Assembly: GCF_018863415.1 (NCBI RefSeq)
Contig: NZ_JAHKSN010000021.1
Span: 1 to 64,000, forward strand
DNA from: Deinococcus aestuarii
Lineage (GTDB): Bacteria; Deinococcota; Deinococci; Deinococcales; Deinococcaceae
Length of the DNA: 64,000 nucleotides
Direction of reading: 5' to 3'
Shown piece after piece: positions 60,284-64,000 of the stretch. Numbering within the stretch: position 1 is the first letter of the stretch; every line of letters begins with the position of its first letter. The notes below the pieces were generated by a model that saw only the letters and a program-made list of their open reading frames with translations, ran no database searches and was not told the DNA's origin. A program made the position numbers and the translations under genes.

Positions 60284-61720
60284 ATGACCCCCTTCGACTC
60301 CTGGCGGGGCTGGACTGGCACCGTTCAAGCCGCCCTGGCAGTCCTGCCCCAACTCGCCAGCGAGCTGGACCTCATGCTGGACCTCCCCAACGAGCGTGTC
60401 CTGCGCGATTGGCGCGCCAAAGGCCTCATTACCAAACACCAGCGCCTTCTCACCGGCCACAACCTTCTGGAAATCCTCCGCGCGAAACAGCTGCGCGACC
60501 TTGACCTGCCCAACACCCTCATCCGGCAGCACCTGCACGAGCAGACCGACACGGATCTATTGGCCGCCCTCACCGGCATCACCCCCGCACCTGCCACAAG
60601 CAGCGCCCCCGCAGAATTGACAGCGGACCTTACTGAAACTGACCGTGTCCTTCAGCAACTCGCCGCCGCCATCCTCGACCAGTACAACCGTGTCACCCAC
60701 GGCAAGCTCGTCGGCATCTACACCGACATTCCCCTCAGCCTGCGCCAGGCGCAGGCATACCTCAGCCGCATGAACTTCCGTTTCGGCGGCTGCACCATCA
60801 ACCTCTCTAGCGTTCACGAACTCCTCCATGCCTGCACTCAGCCTCTCAGCGATTGGGCACCCCGTCCCCTCGCCGAACATCCCGAACACCACGACGTCAT
60901 CCTGATCGAGGACGACCTGTACACCCCCAGCCCCGACTGCGCTCTCCTGGCCGAGCAGGGCGGGCACCTCGAGAACCTTATCGAGGTCCAATGGCACGGC
61001 CGCTTTCAGGACGCCCTGGACCGCCTCCACGAGAGCCATCGTGACGACATGTACACCCGCATTCGGCGCTTCATCGCGGAACACCCTCTGGTCACCACCA
61101 GTGAACTTCTGAAGCTCAAACGCAATCCCCGCGTGCAGATGGCCAGTGAGATCACGCAATTCATCGACAGCGTCTATCAACCCGTGCATCCCTTCGATAC
61201 GGTCAACCGCACCGTCCTCCGCTGTGAGCACTGCCAGGGGCCCATCCGCGACAATCGCTGCCGCCTCCCCACCTGCCGCTCCCTGAACCCGACCACCACC
61301 CAGACCACACCCGTCCCCATGGATCAGGCGTACATTGCGCACTCCGCCCTACTGCGCTACTGGTGCGACCCCGCCCAGGAGGAACTGCGTCTCTACCGCC
61401 ATCTCACCCAGTTCCACCCGAAGGTGCATCTCTACCCGCAAAGTGACGCCTGTGACGTCGCCATCGGCACCGAGCACGGCGTGGACATCAAGGACTACAC
61501 CGACCCCCTCCGCCTCGCCGACAAGCTCAACTCCGGCATTGGCCGCTTTCGCCTGTACAAACACAAGTACCTCGCCATCGCCACACGCCGGGTCCGTGAC
61601 GACAGCTACATCCCCCGCCTCCGAGAACGTCTGAACACCACCCTGAAACGCGACCTGGAAATTCTGAGTGTCGAAGAAGCCATGGATAAGCTTGCCGCCC
61701 TGAAGGGCGACCATGCCTGA
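60284..61720 (+). CDS. Restriction endonuclease of a pPIWI-RE system (pPIWI_RE_Y-like)
   Basis: A 478-residue protein. The N terminus has a MerR-like helix-turn-helix (LPNERVLRDWRAKGLITKHQ). The middle is an unknown helical region. A zinc ribbon (CEHC...CRLPTC) stands at ~313-333. The C-terminal PD-(D/E)XK core reads SDACDVAIGTEHGVDIKDY, with its Asp and D-x-K. This HTH, zinc ribbon and REase order, followed by a DinG-like Fe-S helicase, matches the three-gene pPIWI-RE conflict systems. ATG 60284 lies just after a good promoter. It overlaps the next gene by 8 bp. Its family is recognised from motif order only. Confidence 0.7.
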   Translation: MTPFDSWRGWTGTVQAALAVLPQLASELDLMLDLPNERVLRDWRAKGLITKHQRLLTGHNLLEILRAKQLRDLDLPNTLIRQHLHEQTDTDLLAALTGITPAPATSSAPAELTADLTETDRVLQQLAAAILDQYNRVTHGKLVGIYTDIPLSLRQAQAYLSRMNFRFGGCTINLSSVHELLHACTQPLSDWAPRPLAEHPEHHDVILIEDDLYTPSPDCALLAEQGGHLENLIEVQWHGRFQDALDRLHESHRDDMYTRIRRFIAEHPLVTTSELLKLKRNPRVQMASEITQFIDSVYQPVHPFDTVNRTVLRCEHCQGPIRDNRCRLPTCRSLNPTTTQTTPVPMDQAYIAHSALLRYWCDPAQEELRLYRHLTQFHPKVHLYPQSDACDVAIGTEHGVDIKDYTDPLRLADKLNSGIGRFRLYKHKYLAIATRRVRDDSYIPRLRERLNTTLKRDLEILSVEEAMDKLAALKGDHA

Positions 61721-64000
61721 CGCCACCCGGCTCTGGCCAAAAGCCCAACGCATTCAGTGGGCCTGCGCCCTGATGGAACTGCTGGGCGAGACCACGCTCG
61801 AACACCTGCCCCTCGTCCTCAGCGGCACCCGTGCTGTGGAAAGCAGCCACCAGGCACAGACGTTCACGCCCGCCATTCGCCGCACGCGGCAGCTCATCGG
61901 CAAACTCCTGACCCGCCGCGCCGTGCAGGTCGCGGTCCGCACCCTCGACAACGCCTACAAAGATCAATTCAAACCTCAAAGTGATCCCCAGCCCCGCTTC
62001 GACCTCACCTACCGCATTGACCCGAAGACCTTGCAGTTCAAACCTCTGGACGGTGAGGAAGCCATCATCCGCGCCGCCAAAACGCACCTGATGCAAGGCT
62101 CTGTGCAACGCGAGCACAACCTTACCCTCGCCCCCGAAGGGGACCTCAACGCGCGCCTCAACGCCTCCGCGAATCCCATCAGCGTCCCCATCCGCCTCTC
62201 CCACGTCGACTTCCACGACATCCCCCAGCACAACCTCAACCGCACACCCGACGCGGAGCTGCGCGTCAGCCTTCGCGCGTTGCGCGCCACCGCCCATACC
62301 CTCGATCAACTCGACCGGGACAACAACGGCCGCTGGCCTGCCGAAAACTGGGTGAGTCGCCTCGACGGTGTCATCCAGCTGTACCGCTGCACACCCGGTG
62401 GCCTGGAACCCCTCGGTGACGACGACGAACTGGACCTGCGTGGCCTCAAGCACCTCATCGGCCTGCCCGGCGCCGGGAAGACCACCCTGATCAGCCTGCT
62501 GTGCGTCCACCTCGCCGAACGCGAGAAACGCGTGTGTGTCTTCTTTCCTTCCATTGAGGTGGCCCGCGAGTACCTGGACCGCCTGCGCCGCTACGGCACC
62601 AGCGCCGCCATGCTGGTGGGCAGCAGCGTCACCACGCAACGCACCCACGGTGAACGCCTCGCGGAACTCATCGCGATGCAGGGTGACGGCGGCTTCGGCC
62701 ACACGCACGGCGGCGCGGACCTCTTCGCGCAAACCTGCCCCCTGCCCGCGTACGCCGTGGATGAGCGCGCCGCCTGGGAAGCGTGGACCCCCTCTGAAGC
62801 GCCCTGTGAGCAGATCTACGACGCGGAACGCAACACTCGCCACCTGTGTCCCCTGTGGAGCCGCTGTGGCCGCGTGAAAAACCAGCGGGAACTGGTGGAC
62901 GCCCACGTCTGGCTCGGGCACATTCGCAGCGCCGATACCACCGTCCCTGCCCACACCACCCGTGAGCGCCTCCAGTACTTCCAGCTGATCGCCCGCACCT
63001 TCGACCTCGTCATCGTGGACGAAGTGGACGACGCCCAACGCACCCTCGACGACCTGGGTGCCCTCTCCCTGTATTTCAACGGCAACGATGAGAGCGTGCA
63101 TGCCAAAGCGCAGGAAGTCACCCGCCTCGCCATGACCGGCCGTCTCAGCGTGCACGACCGCAAACTCCTCTACAACTACCAGTACGCCGCAAACACGTTC
63201 GAACGGCACCTCGTGCGTTTCCATGAGGAAATCACCACCTACGAGGAAGAGCACCGCGACGAACTTGGCGTGCCCCTTCAAAATCGCCTGCTCACGACCA
63301 ACTACCTCATCAACCAAGCCGTCTCCTACCTCAACCTCACCCTGGAGCCTCAGCAGCTCGCCGCCATCTACTCCCTATGGGACGGCGCGGTGTATGCGAC
63401 CTTCTTTGAGGAGCGCCGCCCCTGGTCACAGAGCAGCCACATCGCCGAGGGACTCGGCATCACCGAGGAGGAAGCCGAGGGCCGCTGGAAAGCCCTGCAA
63501 GAAGCGCTGTCCCGTTACCTGCACAGCCTCACCCGCAGCACGGACCTCACCGAGGAACTCCACCAGATTGAAACGCTGTTCGCGGAGCTCCTCGACCCGA
63601 AACGTCGGCAGGAGCTCGCGCCCTTCGCCCGGCTGAATGTCGCCGTCGGCTTCACCATCGCCGCGTACCAGGAATTGGTGCGGGCCGCGCGGCCCCTCAG
63701 TCACTACGACATCCTCCCCGAGGCGGTTCGCGCCCGGGTCAGCACCGCTCTGGAGCACGTGGTCGCCCGCAACCTCCTCGGCACCTTCTCCAGCGTCCGC
63801 TACCAGATGGCAGACGACAACAGCGGCGTGAACATCAGCTACCTCATCCTGGACACCGCGCCGCGCCTGCTGCTTCGACGCCTGCAGGAGCAGGGCGTGA
63901 ATGTCCTCCTAACCAGCGCCACCTCGTGGATGCCGGACAGCACCACCTTCCACGTGCATGTCCCTCCGCACTACGTGCTGAAACCCAAGGAGAACAGCAA
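61713..64000 (+). CDS. DinG-type Fe-S helicase of a pPIWI-RE system (pPIWI_RE_Z-like), cut by the window end
   Basis: The frame from ATG 61713 stays open to the last base (762 codons, no stop), so the gene is partial. After an unknown N-terminal domain (~1-240) comes Walker A IGLPGAGKTTLIS (~249-260). Four cysteines at 342, 365, 379 and 385 are spaced like the Fe-S cluster of XPD/DinG helicases, followed by DLVIVDEVDDAQ (~432-443) as a DEAD-like box. NVLLTSATSW near the end is motif III/IV-like. Synonymous sites favour C strongly, unlike the G-rich BREX genes. The PIWI-RE nuclease gene should follow beyond the edge. Confidence 0.75.
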   Translation, partial: MPDATRLWPKAQRIQWACALMELLGETTLEHLPLVLSGTRAVESSHQAQTFTPAIRRTRQLIGKLLTRRAVQVAVRTLDNAYKDQFKPQSDPQPRFDLTYRIDPKTLQFKPLDGEEAIIRAAKTHLMQGSVQREHNLTLAPEGDLNARLNASANPISVPIRLSHVDFHDIPQHNLNRTPDAELRVSLRALRATAHTLDQLDRDNNGRWPAENWVSRLDGVIQLYRCTPGGLEPLGDDDELDLRGLKHLIGLPGAGKTTLISLLCVHLAEREKRVCVFFPSIEVAREYLDRLRRYGTSAAMLVGSSVTTQRTHGERLAELIAMQGDGGFGHTHGGADLFAQTCPLPAYAVDERAAWEAWTPSEAPCEQIYDAERNTRHLCPLWSRCGRVKNQRELVDAHVWLGHIRSADTTVPAHTTRERLQYFQLIARTFDLVIVDEVDDAQRTLDDLGALSLYFNGNDESVHAKAQEVTRLAMTGRLSVHDRKLLYNYQYAANTFERHLVRFHEEITTYEEEHRDELGVPLQNRLLTTNYLINQAVSYLNLTLEPQQLAAIYSLWDGAVYATFFEERRPWSQSSHIAEGLGITEEEAEGRWKALQEALSRYLHSLTRSTDLTEELHQIETLFAELLDPKRRQELAPFARLNVAVGFTIAAYQELVRAARPLSHYDILPEAVRARVSTALEHVVARNLLGTFSSVRYQMADDNSGVNISYLILDTAPRLLLRRLQEQGVNVLLTSATSWMPDSTTFHVHVPPHYVLKPKENS

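Noticed and set aside
1..64000. CRISPR array
   Set aside because: No regularly spaced direct repeats or cas genes were seen; the only notable short direct repeat is the pair at 54093-54181.
1..64000. Insertion sequences or transposase genes
   Set aside because: No DDE, HUH or serine transposase motif was recognised; the only mobility genes are the two tyrosine recombinases.
1..64000. Radiation/desiccation response motif (RDRM) typical of Deinococcus
   Set aside because: I looked for a TTATGTCA...TGACATAA type palindrome upstream of the genes and saw none.

Overview
The window is very GC-rich throughout, apart from one patch, and most genes overlap by 4 bp. It looks like an accessory region of a Deinococcus (Deinococcota) replicon. 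The best taxonomic clues are a Ro60 orthologue (Rsr) with Y RNAs beside it and an RNA ligase of the D. radiodurans Rnl5 type with its lysine nucleophile at residue 165. The species, and whether this is chromosome or megaplasmid, cannot be told from sequence alone.

Layout. (A) 0.67-6.2 kb, + strand: a tightly coupled four-gene operon of a degenerate Hsp70-like protein, a HerA/DUF87 ATPase, a small Cys-motif protein and a HExxH metallopeptidase; I know no named system with this composition. (B) 6.3-13.2 kb, - strand: an AddB/AddA-like helicase-nuclease pair followed by a WYL regulator. (C) 13.3-34.6 kb, + strand: a type 1 BREX locus (brxA, brxB, brxC, pglX, pglZ, brxL). It is preceded by an unknown gene and a RelE-UvrD fusion helicase, and two small genes, mcrC-mcrB and an ASCH protein sit between pglX and pglZ. 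pglX carries a sharply AT-rich patch that starts at its NPPY motif, as expected of a swapped target-recognition domain. (D) 34.7-48.0 kb: a - strand orphan and a fragment of a second brxL, then a PLD nuclease, a giant NERD/coiled-coil/DEAD-box/DUF1998 helicase, a RecQ-type helicase and a coiled-coil protein. This resembles parts of DISARM, Druantia and Dpd without matching any of them.

(E) 48-60 kb is a mobile, partly decayed zone. It holds two tyrosine recombinases, an orphan TacA-type antitoxin with a wrecked GNAT toxin, two frameshifted XRE antitoxin remnants, a Fic protein whose upstream sequence occurs twice, an HTH protein and a phosphoesterase. Inside it lies an intact RNA-maintenance cluster: rsr, two tandem Y RNA modules upstream of it (one with a circularly permuted tRNA mimic), and an RNA ligase now read through into a DnaQ-like exonuclease. 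(F) 60.2-64 kb: the first two genes of what appears to be a pPIWI-RE defence system, cut by the window edge.

Taken together, A-D and F look like stacked anti-phage systems: modification-based (BREX), modified-DNA restriction (McrBC), end-processing (AddAB-like), helicase/nuclease (D) and pPIWI-RE. Zone E looks like a recombination hot spot at their edge. All functions are read from motifs and gene order; none was tested.
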